From a virus, in the IMG/VR virus record IMGVR_UViG_3300050134_000025, positions 1 to 23,552 of that record: DNA of 23,552 nt. The stretch is one strand, 5' to 3'. Every line of letters begins with the position of its first letter. Within the stretch, counting starts at the first letter, position 1. Below are positions 15,191-22,098 of this stretch, piece by piece. The notes below the pieces were generated by a model. The model did not search any database. It saw only the letters and a program-made list of their open reading frames with translations, and was not told where the DNA came from. Both the position numbers and the translations under genes were made by a program.

Positions 15191-15506
15191 GACGGTTGTC
15201 TCCGTGATACGTTGACGCCGGCACTACACGGCCATTTCGTCGCATACGACATACGATTGTGTGTATAGAGGCTGGAGTACTATTAAGGGCTGTAGCAATC
15301 TCAGTGTTTAGCAAGCCTTGTGCGCGCAGGGCTAGGATGGCATTTTCACGGCTCTCCTTAGCCGAAGTAGTTGTTATCGACGCGCACTCAGCGCAGCACT
15401 TTGCCCGTCGTACCTTCTCTTTGCCGCACTTACAACGACTTTCTTTTTCCCACGCGCGCTTCGCTGCGCGTCGTTGCTTGTTATCCTGCCTATAGTTACG
15501 GCTCAT
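15183..15506 (-). CDS. Zinc-ribbon plus HTH DNA-binding protein
   Basis: This 107-residue protein starts with a basic stretch (YRQDNKQRRAAKRAWEKES). A cysteine cluster follows (Cys25, 27, 37, 38 and 41; CKCG then CCAEC), probably one zinc site. Residues 56-90 form a helix-turn-helix (ILALRAQGLLNTEIATALNS, then TPASIHTIVCRMRRNG), similar to the resolvase or sigma-like type. It may be a regulator or a small DNA-binding partner of the replication proteins. ATG 15506 overlaps the upstream stop as ATGA. There is no nuclease motif, though HNH and recombinase families often carry similar HTH ends. Confidence 0.72.
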   Translation of the reverse strand: MSRNYRQDNKQRRAAKRAWEKESRCKCGKEKVRRAKCCAECASITTTSAKESRENAILALRAQGLLNTEIATALNSTPASIHTIVCRMRRNGRVVPASTYHGDNRHA

Positions 15507-15733
15507 TTCAACTCCTCCATGCGTCGAGCGATGCGCCTAGCCACCTGTGCCGCACGCAGCCCAAGTTCCTCTGCACGGAGCAGCAGCGCCTTCTCGCGAT
15601 TAGTTGTGACGGTTGAGTTACGCTCGGCCTTCAAGACAGATGTGCCCGTCTCGATGCTTTGCGCAGCGCTATACAAGTTATAGCTACCGACGGTCTTGCG
15701 CTGTTCAACCATTTCCTTACGGGTCCGTTTCAT
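15503..15733 (-). CDS. Small basic helical protein, unknown function
   Basis: This 76-residue protein is unrecognised. It begins MKRTRKEMVEQRKTVGSYNL and ends in an Arg-rich amphipathic helix (ALLLRAEELGLRAAQVARRI, then ARRMEELK). It is probably all-helical and basic, so nucleic-acid or polymerase binding is possible. ATG 15733 overlaps the polymerase stop as ATGA, which decides it over the in-frame GTG at 15739; its own stop overlaps the next ATG in the same way. Confidence 0.62.
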   Translation of the reverse strand: MKRTRKEMVEQRKTVGSYNLYSAAQSIETGTSVLKAERNSTVTTNREKALLLRAEELGLRAAQVARRIARRMEELK

Positions 15734-18195
15734 TTCCACTCTTTCCCTTCACCGAAGTGACTTCCCACCTCGATGTCAACTGTTACGGGCACGCTGATTT
15801 CACACTTGAACTGCCGCTCGACGCGCTCCGTGTCCTCCATTACCTGTCTAATCACAGGGCACCACTTCTTGACATAGCTATCTCTCACCTCAAACAAGAT
15901 CGAATCGTGTATCGTGGCAACTATACGGGCCTCGTCGGACGGAAGAATTCTGTGCAGCCCGATCAGCGAGAGCAGCATGATGTCCGAGGCCATGACCTGC
16001 ACGGGCGAGTTGATTGCTTGGCGCTCTGCCCCGCCGCGGACCTTCTCGTCGTTGGAGAGGATGTCACGCAGGTGCCGCACGCGGCCCATAGGTGACGAGA
16101 CTTGGTGGTAGCGCTGTGCGAGACGTCGTTGGCGCCTGTGCCAAGGCATGAACGCGGGGTAATCAGAAAAGAATTGGGCGCGCACCTGTTCAGCTTCGGC
16201 CACTGTGTACACCGTTTCGTCGTACTCCTCAAAAGCGTAATTCACGAAGTTCTTGGCGCCCATTCCGTACAAGAACCCAAATGACACGGGCTTGGCACGC
16301 GAGCGCTCCTCTTTGGTTACATCCTGCGGTCGCTTGCCTGTGATGCGCGCAGCACGCAGCAGGTGCACATCTTCGTTGTTGGCGAACTGCCTCAGCATGT
16401 TCTGCTCGTTCGCGATCAGAGCAGCAATGCGGAGCTCAATCTGCGAGTAGTCAGCGGCTACCAATTTCCACCCGTCTGCAGCACAGATCAACGAGCGGAT
16501 GAACGGGGCTCGAGGGATCTGCTGTATTCCACCTTGACCACTCAGACGGCCGGTCACGGTGCCTGCGACCTTGTACGAGCTGCGAATACGCCTGTCGCGG
16601 TCACAGTGCTGGAACAGCCACGGCAGCAGGTACGTTGACAGGTACTTGTACCACTTGCGATACAGCAGCAGGGCCTTTACGATCGGCTCGTCACGCTGGA
16701 GCCGTACAAGAACCGTCTCAGCCGTGCTGGGCGCTTTGGTCTTCTTGGAACGCGCGAGCACAGGAAGGCCAAGGTGCTCGTACAGCAGGCGGGCGACCTG
16801 CGCCGGCGAGCGTAGGTTGATAGGACACAGCTCGTCAGGAATGCGTCGTTCGATGTAGCGTTGCAGCTTTTCCACGTTCTCCTGTGCCGTGTCGTGACGC
16901 TCTTGCCAGCGATCCCAGTCGATTCCTACCCCTGCGGCCTCGATCTCGGTCAGGGCACGGCTAGCGGGCATCAGGAGGCGGGTAAACAGGCGCGCTGATC
17001 GCTCATCCCTGACCAGATCGCGGCGGAAATGTTTGGCGAGCCGCAAGGTGTAGTCGGCGTCCTTGCCGTTGTACACTGCAAGGCGTTTGAGCGGTATCTT
17101 GTGCGCTTCCTGCAGTTCCTCGCCGACGTCGTAACCGTCTGCACCAAGTACGTTGCGTGCAAGGCTCTTGAGCTTCTTCTCGCGGTTCTCGTCAAGGATG
17201 TGTGAAGCAAGCATCGTGTCAAAGCTCTGCGGGATGCTCACGCCGAACGCGTGCATCCATGACGCATCAAATTTACCGTTGTGTGCGACGTATACGCAAT
17301 CGGTACGCTCGAGTGCAGGCTTGAGGAATCGCAGCAAGGTTTGTGAGGTGTACTCGTACTTGGTTAGTCGCTCATCGTGCCACAAAGGTATAACTGCTGT
17401 TACACCTTCCTTCCAAGCAAACGCGATCGAGACGATGTGCGACGAGTTCCTGTGCCAATACTGAAAGTTTGTATGCACGTAAGGCTCAATCGCCGGCTCG
17501 GTATACGTCTCAATATCCCAACTGATCACCTTTGCTTGCATTAGTTGTGCACGCAACCACTTGAGTTGCTGCGGTGTACGAATGATTTTCACACGTGTCT
17601 TAGGTGTTTTCCGTTCACCTCGTATGAGCTGACCGAACCGTACAAGGTCAAGCGCGAAGTCCTCGCCCCACTTTGGATTACGCAGCACTGCGGCGGGGTG
17701 AATCGTAGGCATAACCTGTACCGTATGCCCGTCGAAATCTAGCTTTGTAGGTGTGCCGTGGTGCTTCATTATTCCTGATTTGCCGAGCACTCCAAGTAGA
17801 GCACTGTTACCCATGAGCAGCATAAACTTCGGCCGGACCTGCGCAATCTCTCGGTCAAGGTAATTCTCGACACACACCTTGATCTCCTTGCGCGAAGGTG
17901 TGCGATTGTCAGGTGGTCGGCATTTGGCTACGTTAGTTACATACACGTCGCTACGGTCGATCTGCGCGAAACGCTTCAACGCCTGGTCGAGCAGTTGTCC
18001 TGCCTGCCCGATAAATGGCTCCCCGCCTTCGTCCTCGTTCGCGCCTGGGGCCTCGCCGACGAGCAGGATCGGTGCGCGCTTCGGACCGTGCCCGAGCAAG
18101 CAAATGTGTTTGGCGGACTCGTTGAGCGTGCACAGGTCACAGGTGGGATTGCGGATCGCAGACACGTTTACACAAGCTTTGAGATTCGTGCCCAC
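15730..18195 (-). CDS. Uracil-DNA glycosylase / DNA polymerase I fusion
   Basis: This 821-residue protein joins two enzymes. Residues 1-195 are a family 4 uracil-DNA glycosylase: GEAPGANED (47-55), NVAKCRPPDNRTP, IHPAAVLRNP, and four cluster cysteines (19, 22, 92, 108) spaced almost as in the Thermus enzyme. Residues 222-395 are a 3'-5' exonuclease with all acidic residues: Asp227 and Glu229 in SWDIET, Asp310 in AHNGKFD, and Tyr375-x3-Asp379. Residues 400-821 are a family A polymerase: motif A DYSQIELRI (Asp582), O-helix Arg631, Lys635, Phe639 and Tyr643 (FGFLYG), and motif C IHDS, where Ser765 replaces the usual Glu. Start is GTG 18195 (28-base overlap); GTG 18165, just after the upstream stop, is possible. 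It is the replicative polymerase, perhaps with built-in uracil repair. Confidence 0.92.
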   Translation of the reverse strand: MGTNLKACVNVSAIRNPTCDLCTLNESAKHICLLGHGPKRAPILLVGEAPGANEDEGGEPFIGQAGQLLDQALKRFAQIDRSDVYVTNVAKCRPPDNRTPSRKEIKVCVENYLDREIAQVRPKFMLLMGNSALLGVLGKSGIMKHHGTPTKLDFDGHTVQVMPTIHPAAVLRNPKWGEDFALDLVRFGQLIRGERKTPKTRVKIIRTPQQLKWLRAQLMQAKVISWDIETYTEPAIEPYVHTNFQYWHRNSSHIVSIAFAWKEGVTAVIPLWHDERLTKYEYTSQTLLRFLKPALERTDCVYVAHNGKFDASWMHAFGVSIPQSFDTMLASHILDENREKKLKSLARNVLGADGYDVGEELQEAHKIPLKRLAVYNGKDADYTLRLAKHFRRDLVRDERSARLFTRLLMPASRALTEIEAAGVGIDWDRWQERHDTAQENVEKLQRYIERRIPDELCPINLRSPAQVARLLYEHLGLPVLARSKKTKAPSTAETVLVRLQRDEPIVKALLLYRKWYKYLSTYLLPWLFQHCDRDRRIRSSYKVAGTVTGRLSGQGGIQQIPRAPFIRSLICAADGWKLVAADYSQIELRIAALIANEQNMLRQFANNEDVHLLRAARITGKRPQDVTKEERSRAKPVSFGFLYGMGAKNFVNYAFEEYDETVYTVAEAEQVRAQFFSDYPAFMPWHRRQRRLAQRYHQVSSPMGRVRHLRDILSNDEKVRGGAERQAINSPVQVMASDIMLLSLIGLHRILPSDEARIVATIHDSILFEVRDSYVKKWCPVIRQVMEDTERVERQFKCEISVPVTVDIEVGSHFGEGKEWK

Positions 18196-18623
18196 GTCGG
18201 TTGCTCGACGTCGTGTCCGCGGTCCATGTACTGTGGGTCCATTTTCCCCATCATCAGGCGATCACGTGTAGGACTAAACCACCAATTTGTAGTCATGTCC
18301 CACTTGCGGTCAGACCCGATGGGAGCGCGGTAAGCGACTACCATTGGCGTCCACATGCACCAAATCCCAGCTTCGCGCGCTTTGCGGTCGAAGCACCGGG
18401 GGCAAAACGTATGCCCGTGACTTCCTACAAGTTGCATATAGAGAGGGTCAGGCGCGTGCCAGCTAATGTACCGATTAGCGCATTCTTCGCACTCCTCAAC
18501 GTACCGACCGAGGACCAACGTCTGCCAAAGTGCCCATAGAAGGTAGTAACGCTTGCGCAGCCTGCGTCTACAGCGCCAATCACTGCGAGCCAAGGACCAA
18601 CGGCTAGGTCTTTCATGGGTCAT
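18168..18623 (-). CDS. Zinc-binding protein, unknown function
   Basis: This 151-residue protein begins with a very basic, Trp-rich segment (WSLARSDWRCRRRLRKRYYL). It then has two CxxC pairs (Cys45/48 in EECEECANR, Cys74/77 in TFCPRCFDRKA) around the motif SWHAPDPLYMQLVG, a layout I associate with small conserved phage proteins of unknown role. The C-terminus (residues 95-151) is polar with several Trp and Met. ATG 18623 overlaps the helicase stop as ATGA, and its end overlaps the polymerase start. A structural zinc ribbon is likely; the function is not visible. Confidence 0.65.
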   Translation of the reverse strand: MTHERPSRWSLARSDWRCRRRLRKRYYLLWALWQTLVLGRYVEECEECANRYISWHAPDPLYMQLVGSHGHTFCPRCFDRKAREAGIWCMWTPMVVAYRAPIGSDRKWDMTTNWWFSPTRDRLMMGKMDPQYMDRGHDVEQPTWARISKLV

Positions 18624-19984
18624 ACGTGTATCGCTCGCTTTCTGTTCTCAAGTGTTGCGATTTCTTCCACACGCTCGGGATTCGACACGATAAACTCGGC
18701 AACGTCCTTCTTCATTTGCAGTGCGGCGTATGTAACCTCATCGCGTGTACCGTTAGCGATCAGGTAGTCATACATGAGCGTGCGCGTGTCCTTGTATTTC
18801 TCTATGCGTCGTGTGAATTGATCGTGGTCGACGTAGCTCTCTGACAGCGAGTAGAACATCATCACAGACGCGGCGGACAGATCGATTGACTCCTTGCCGG
18901 CCGCAATTTGCGAGATAAACAATGCTGGGCGTTTGGTTCCCTGAAACAACGCAATCCGGCGTGTGCGCTCGTCACCTTTAGGCACAGAGCCGTGGAACAA
19001 GATCGGCAGAAATCCTAGATCTAGTGCGATGCGTGCGATGGCCGCGAGCTCGGGCAGGAAGCGACAGCCGATCACGGCCTTCGCTATGCCCTGCTTCATG
19101 TACTCATTGAGTCGATCACGGCACATGTCGAGCTTGTCCGAGCCGATTTTCGTTACCGTGTCCTCCCAGCGTAGGAAGCCGCCGCAGATTTGTTGCATGC
19201 GCAGGTGTTTGGTTAGCACTAGGGGAGCCGTGGACCGCTTGTGCCCATCCGTCACTGTGCCTTTGACGTGCATGGCGTTGTAATATTCCAAGTTGCGCCC
19301 TGTGAGGTCGAAGGTCAGTAGGTTGGTCACAGGGGCTCGCGGGGGCACGTACTTCTCCATGTACACGAACGGTTTCAGTTGGCGTGTCATCCACCGGAGA
19401 TTACGGTAACGCAACACCTCATAGTCGCCGTAGCCTCCCATCACTGCAACGCGTTTCTTGTACTGTGTAAATGAGCTGCCGAGCGCTGCTCCGTCGTCGT
19501 GGAACTTCGCTTGGCCGAACACGTAAAACGGGTTTCTATGAAACATGGAGCCTGTCATGAACACACGAAAGCGAGCTTTGCGCCCAAGCCTGCGAGCCTC
19601 GACTGACTGCACAGCGGTAGGGTTGCCGATGTGGTGTGACTCATCGACAATGACGAGATCCGCATTCCAGTCGAGCAGGGTTTGGTTTGGTGCGGTGAGC
19701 CACTCGCGCGGATGACGTGGATCTTTCTCTCGGCTGTAGACGTTCTGGAAATTGACGATCTGAAAGGCAAGTTGACCCGTATTGCCGTACGTGCCAGACA
19801 TGTTCCAACCTGCTAGGCCGTATATGGAGGTTACCCAACCCACGGGGCAGTGCTGCGCAATTTGGTTCTCCCACACTCCGAGCCCGGATGTTACGGTGAT
19901 TACGAGAACACGACGAACGTTCTCAAGGTGATACAACGCCGCAGCGAAGTTAATTCCAACCCAACTCTTGCAGATAAGCCCCAA
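18620..19984 (-). CDS. SNF2-like DNA helicase, main part (frame broken at Walker A)
   Basis: This 454-codon frame contains all of a phage SNF2-type superfamily 2 helicase except its beginning. Motif Ia is VLVITVTSGLGVWENQI, motif II is VIVDESHHIGNP (DESH), motif III is RVFMTGSMFHRNP. The second RecA lobe has KAVIGCRFLPELAAIARIAL, LFHGSVPKGDERTRRI, LFISQIAAGKESIDL and motif VI DQFTRRIEKYKDTRTLMYDY. The listed start (TTG 19984, reading LGLICKSWVG) is not a natural start. The preceding residues, including MRWG of the Walker A, lie in another frame (19900-20085). Removing eight bases at 19972-19979 joins both frames and gives MRWGKSWVGINF, an intact ATP-binding loop. Either the gene is inactivated, read through by an unusual mechanism, or the sequence has an error. 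Confidence 0.85.
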   Translation of the reverse strand: MGLICKSWVGINFAAALYHLENVRRVLVITVTSGLGVWENQIAQHCPVGWVTSIYGLAGWNMSGTYGNTGQLAFQIVNFQNVYSREKDPRHPREWLTAPNQTLLDWNADLVIVDESHHIGNPTAVQSVEARRLGRKARFRVFMTGSMFHRNPFYVFGQAKFHDDGAALGSSFTQYKKRVAVMGGYGDYEVLRYRNLRWMTRQLKPFVYMEKYVPPRAPVTNLLTFDLTGRNLEYYNAMHVKGTVTDGHKRSTAPLVLTKHLRMQQICGGFLRWEDTVTKIGSDKLDMCRDRLNEYMKQGIAKAVIGCRFLPELAAIARIALDLGFLPILFHGSVPKGDERTRRIALFQGTKRPALFISQIAAGKESIDLSAASVMMFYSLSESYVDHDQFTRRIEKYKDTRTLMYDYLIANGTRDEVTYAALQMKKDVAEFIVSNPERVEEIATLENRKRAIHV

Positions 19985-20085
19985 CGCATGGGCACCTGAA
20001 GTCCTCCACCACGATTACGCAACAAGAACTTCAGCGCGTCACGTTGGTGGGGATACGGCTTGGTCCGATACGTTAGGGTTGTCAT
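19900..20085 (-). CDS. Helicase N-terminal fragment, out of frame with the main part
   Basis: ATG 20085 has a near-perfect SD (GGAGGAGGTG directly upstream) and overlaps the HNH stop as TGATG, so this is the natural helicase start. The first 38 or so residues are genuine helicase sequence: TLTYRTKPYPHQRDALKFLL (Q motif), then NRGGGLQVPMRWG leading into Walker A. The frame then runs into unrelated residues (LSARVGLELTSLRRC) and stops at 19900. These last residues are the out-of-frame reading of the sequence coding GINFAAAL in the main part. The fragment alone lacks Walker A Lys and would be inactive. Confidence 0.8.
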   Translation of the reverse strand: MTTLTYRTKPYPHQRDALKFLLRNRGGGLQVPMRWGLSARVGLELTSLRRCITLRTFVVFS

Positions 20086-20468
20086 CACCTCCTCCGTTTC
20101 GTGTAGGGACCTCTCGGCCCTGTTGGTCCGCGTCGGTAGTAACACTCCTGGCTGCAATACTTTACGCGGCGGCCCTTCTTTGGATAGATGAACTCCTCAA
20201 GGCACGTTGGGCAGACGGCTGTCTCCGGACGTGTGCGTCGTTTGCTTGAGTGTTTTTTTGTGTGTGCGGCACGGGATTTGTAGAGAACGAGGTTGTCAGG
20301 ATCGTCGTTATTGGCGTTTTCGTCCTTGTGGTGAACTATCTCTGTCGGCTTAAGCGGGCGTCCTAGCTTCTGTTCCATAACGTAACGTGATCTGAGCACG
20401 CGTTTGCCGTTGATCTTGTACTTGACGCGGTGCCCGTAACGGGTTAGTGAACGTTCACCGATCCTCAT
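20085..20468 (-). CDS. HNH endonuclease with C-terminal zinc ribbon
   Basis: This 127-residue protein holds the HNH core found in free-standing phage endonucleases: VLRSRYVMEQKLGRPLKPTE, then IVHHKDENANNDDPDNLVLY (His46, His47, Asn59) and a distal His (His69/His73, AAHTKKH). After a basic linker there is a zinc ribbon (Cys86, 89, 105, 109; VCPTCLEEF and VKYCSQECYY) and a very basic tail. ATG 20468 overlaps the upstream stop as ATGA and excludes the longer frame to 20558. It could be a homing endonuclease or a site-specific nicking enzyme. It sits immediately upstream of the helicase, whose Walker A codons, 106 bases away, are disrupted. Confidence 0.85.
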   Translation of the reverse strand: MRIGERSLTRYGHRVKYKINGKRVLRSRYVMEQKLGRPLKPTEIVHHKDENANNDDPDNLVLYKSRAAHTKKHSSKRRTRPETAVCPTCLEEFIYPKKGRRVKYCSQECYYRRGPTGPRGPYTKRRR

Positions 20469-20923
20469 GTGCGGTGCCTGCGTACACCGTCGACGTAGAG
20501 CCTGCGAGCGGTCGGGTTGTACTTGCGCACGGCTCCATCTCGGTGTGAGATTGAACACATCGGACAGTGGTAGCCTGGTTCAGGAACGTACACGCCGCTC
20601 GTTGTAAATCCTGCTTTGTACACGAACTTGCGTAGGTGTATACAGTACGGGCACCACCACCAACCGCGTCGGTTGTAGTGGTCTAGTGGCTCGACAGTGA
20701 TAAACTCGCCGCGTTTGATCTCCTCGAGATATGACCGTAGCCGTGTGGGAGGTGGAAATCCCCTGTTCTTGGAATGGAGCGTTACATCCCGCCGCCCGTG
20801 TTCTACGAGCTGCGTGTACAGGCGCAACGCCCCGGCTAGGTCATCGTGGAAATCTACGACGTGTATGCGTCGGTTGCGTGTCCAACGTACATCCCAGAGC
20901 GTGATTGGCGTTGCCGCCTCCAT
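20465..20923 (-). CDS. Zinc-ribbon protein, first gene of the replication operon
   Basis: This 152-residue protein is not assigned a function. Two CxxC pairs (Cys91/94 in WWWCPYCIHLRKF, Cys120/123 in YHCPMCSISHRDG) form a probable zinc ribbon, followed by AVRKYNPTARRLYV. The N-terminal half looks like a mixed alpha-beta unit (IHVVDFHDDLAGALRLYTQL), with GEFITVEPLDHYNRR before the ribbon. I associate this ribbon-plus-KYNP layout with phage early regions. The start is ATG 20923; there is little SD, only TGAGG one base before it, so the leader or start may differ. Its stop overlaps the HNH start. Confidence 0.68.
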   Translation of the reverse strand: MEAATPITLWDVRWTRNRRIHVVDFHDDLAGALRLYTQLVEHGRRDVTLHSKNRGFPPPTRLRSYLEEIKRGEFITVEPLDHYNRRGWWWCPYCIHLRKFVYKAGFTTSGVYVPEPGYHCPMCSISHRDGAVRKYNPTARRLYVDGVRRHRT

Positions 20924-20992
20924 GCCTCATAGCACAGCACGGGCGCCGGACGGAACTTCCTGTGACTGAGGATTTAGTGGCCTGTTGCAGGC
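20924..20992 (-). promoter_or_regulatory. Leader region of the replication operon
   Basis: This gap must hold the promoter of the 9-kb minus-strand operon, because a terminator closes the transcript from the right. I find no convincing -35/-10 pair on the minus strand. A TATGAG hexamer lies two bases before the ATG, too close for a normal start. A 9-bp palindrome GGAAcTTCC (20952-20960) could be an operator. Confidence 0.35.
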
Positions 20993-21033
20993 AAAAAGAG
21001 AGGGCGCCGCCTCATTAATAGGACGACGCCCTC
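20993..21033 (-). terminator. Intrinsic terminator behind the acidic SAP/AT-hook gene
   Basis: On the minus strand GAGGGCG pairs with CGCCCTC, with further CG and CC/GG pairs inside one mismatch and an AT-rich loop (TATTAAT). The hairpin is followed by TCTTTTTG. It lies 55 bases after the stop of the gene ending at 21088 and isolates that gene from the replication operon. Confidence 0.8.
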
Positions 21034-21087
21034 AATCCGAAGTTGCGTGCTAGGACCCCTCGGTCAAGCCCTCGTGCACGCTTCCGT

Positions 21088-21759
21088 TTAGGAGCTTATC
21101 ACTCCCAGGCCCTTCAGGAGCACGCGCACCTGACGAGCGTTGAAGCGGTACTGCGCCTTGGGCGATGCCTTCGGGAACGCTGCGGGGTGCTTGCGAGCGA
21201 ACCCGCGCACCTGATGCTCGGGCAAGTTCGCGATCGTCGCCACGTCGTCTGCGCTGAAGGACGGCTCGTCTGAGGCCTCTTTTACACGTGCAGGTTTGCT
21301 GCCGGAGCCTCTTGGACGGCCGCGGGGTTTCTTCGGGGGCTCGGGCTCGTCGTCCTCCTCGTCATCGTCGTCGGGCTGTACGGCTGCGACGATTGCCTCG
21401 CGTATATCGTCGTCGGACATGGACTTTTTCACGGTCACGTCCAACTCTTGCTCTTTGATGTAGGCCTTCAACTCGGAGCGGTCCAGGTCTGCGATCGGCA
21501 AGGTGTCGACGGGCTCATCATCCTCCTCGTCATCGTCCTCCTCGTCGTCCTCATCCGACTCGACTTGCGCCTTGGACGCTTTTCCACGTTTGGCGGCTGG
21601 TTTGGTCTCCTCCTCGTCCTCCTCAAGCTCGTCGTCCGGCTCCTCGAGATCGTTCAGGTCGGTTGCCGCCTCAAGTGCGGCTAGCTCCTCGTCAAGGCCG
21701 GCGAGCTCCTCGTCCTCCGGATCGACAGCCTTTGCCTTTTTCGCGGTCTTTGCGGCCAT
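21088..21759 (-). CDS. Acidic SAP/HeH-like and AT-hook DNA-binding protein
   Basis: This 223-residue protein starts at ATG 21759 (AGGAGG ten bases upstream); the longer frame to 22059 runs through the divergent gene and is not used. The parts in order are: a Lys/Ala-rich N-terminus, an acidic stretch (13-51), a short basic break (KPAAKRGKASK), a second acidic run (67-82), a SAP or HeH-like motif (LDRSELKAYIKEQELDV, then SMSDDDIREAIVAAV), a third acidic run, an AT-hook (KKPRGRPRGSGS, 143-154), and a C-terminal domain (170-220; DVATIANLPEHQVRGFARKH). It probably binds AT-rich DNA in its minor groove, as a nucleoid-type or regulatory protein. The monocistronic unit has its own terminator. Confidence 0.68.
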   Translation of the reverse strand: MAAKTAKKAKAVDPEDEELAGLDEELAALEAATDLNDLEEPDDELEEDEEETKPAAKRGKASKAQVESDEDDEEDDDEEDDEPVDTLPIADLDRSELKAYIKEQELDVTVKKSMSDDDIREAIVAAVQPDDDDEEDDEPEPPKKPRGRPRGSGSKPARVKEASDEPSFSADDVATIANLPEHQVRGFARKHPAAFPKASPKAQYRFNARQVRVLLKGLGVISS

Positions 21760-21782
21760 GTTACGTATGCCTCCTGTAGGTT

Positions 21783-21797
21783 GTAGAGCAAACAAGC
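21783..21797 (+). promoter_or_regulatory. Weak third copy of the upstream element
   Basis: The 15 bases match the element at 22287 at 11 of 15 positions (GTAGA-CAAAC kept, the GTCC half lost). Its core begins 30 bases before the -35 that follows, the same distance as at the 22290 site. It also lies within the leader of the divergent minus-strand gene, so it could act on both. Chance similarity is possible. Confidence 0.3.
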
Positions 21798-21815
21798 TGA
21801 CCCTACCATGCGCGC

Positions 21816-21844
21816 GTGACGGATGGCCTACCGTCGTGTATCCT
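21816..21844 (+). promoter_or_regulatory. Promoter with leaderless geometry, copy 2
   Basis: GTGACG and TATCCT each match four of six consensus bases and are 17 bases apart. The -10 ends six bases before GTG 21851, as at the two other promoters. The 91-base gap 21760-21850 must also hold the divergent promoter of the minus-strand gene, which I could not identify. Confidence 0.5.
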
Positions 21845-21850
21845 GCAGGC

Positions 21851-22096
21851 GTGGAAGTTGTCGACAGTAGCCTTGCCGTGCATGTTCTTGTGGAGCTTGA
21901 CGAGGCTGGCGACGACGGCTGCTTTGCGGCAGCTCTCGGGCATGCCGTAGGCAAGTCAGGGGCACAGGTGGGGGCGTGTCTGCGCGAGCTGCGCTGCCGC
22001 GGGCTGGCCGTCTCTACGCCTGTGTCCCCTGCGAGCACACGTGTGCGCTGGTACATCACGGATGCCGGTCGAGCGTTCTTGGACGAGTCTGCGTAA
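21851..22096 (+). CDS. Small winged-helix regulator, probably leaderless
   Basis: This 81-residue protein starts at GTG 21851. It looks like a minimal winged helix: helix AVHVLVELDEAGDDGCFAAA, recognition region GKSGAQVGACLRELRCRGLA, and a wing STRVRWYITDAGRAFLDES, the layout of MarR or PadR-type domains. The open frame upstream to 21503 is antisense to the acidic repeats and codes poly-Ser, so it is not used. No SD exists, but a promoter -10 lies six bases before the GTG. Divergence from the SAP/AT-hook gene suggests that it regulates one or both; the target is unknown. Confidence 0.65.
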   Translation: MEVVDSSLAVHVLVELDEAGDDGCFAAALGHAVGKSGAQVGACLRELRCRGLAVSTPVSPASTRVRWYITDAGRAFLDESA

Positions 22097-22098
22097 TC

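Noticed and set aside
18620-19984. Helicase treated as an intact gene starting at TTG 19984
   Set aside because: The frame lacks the Q motif and begins inside Walker A. A natural start with a strong SD lies upstream in another frame.
21503-21850. Upstream extension of the winged-helix gene into a Ser-rich frame
   Set aside because: It is antisense to the acidic repeats of the gene at 21088-21759. The promoter -10 at 21839 and the domain limit both support GTG 21851.
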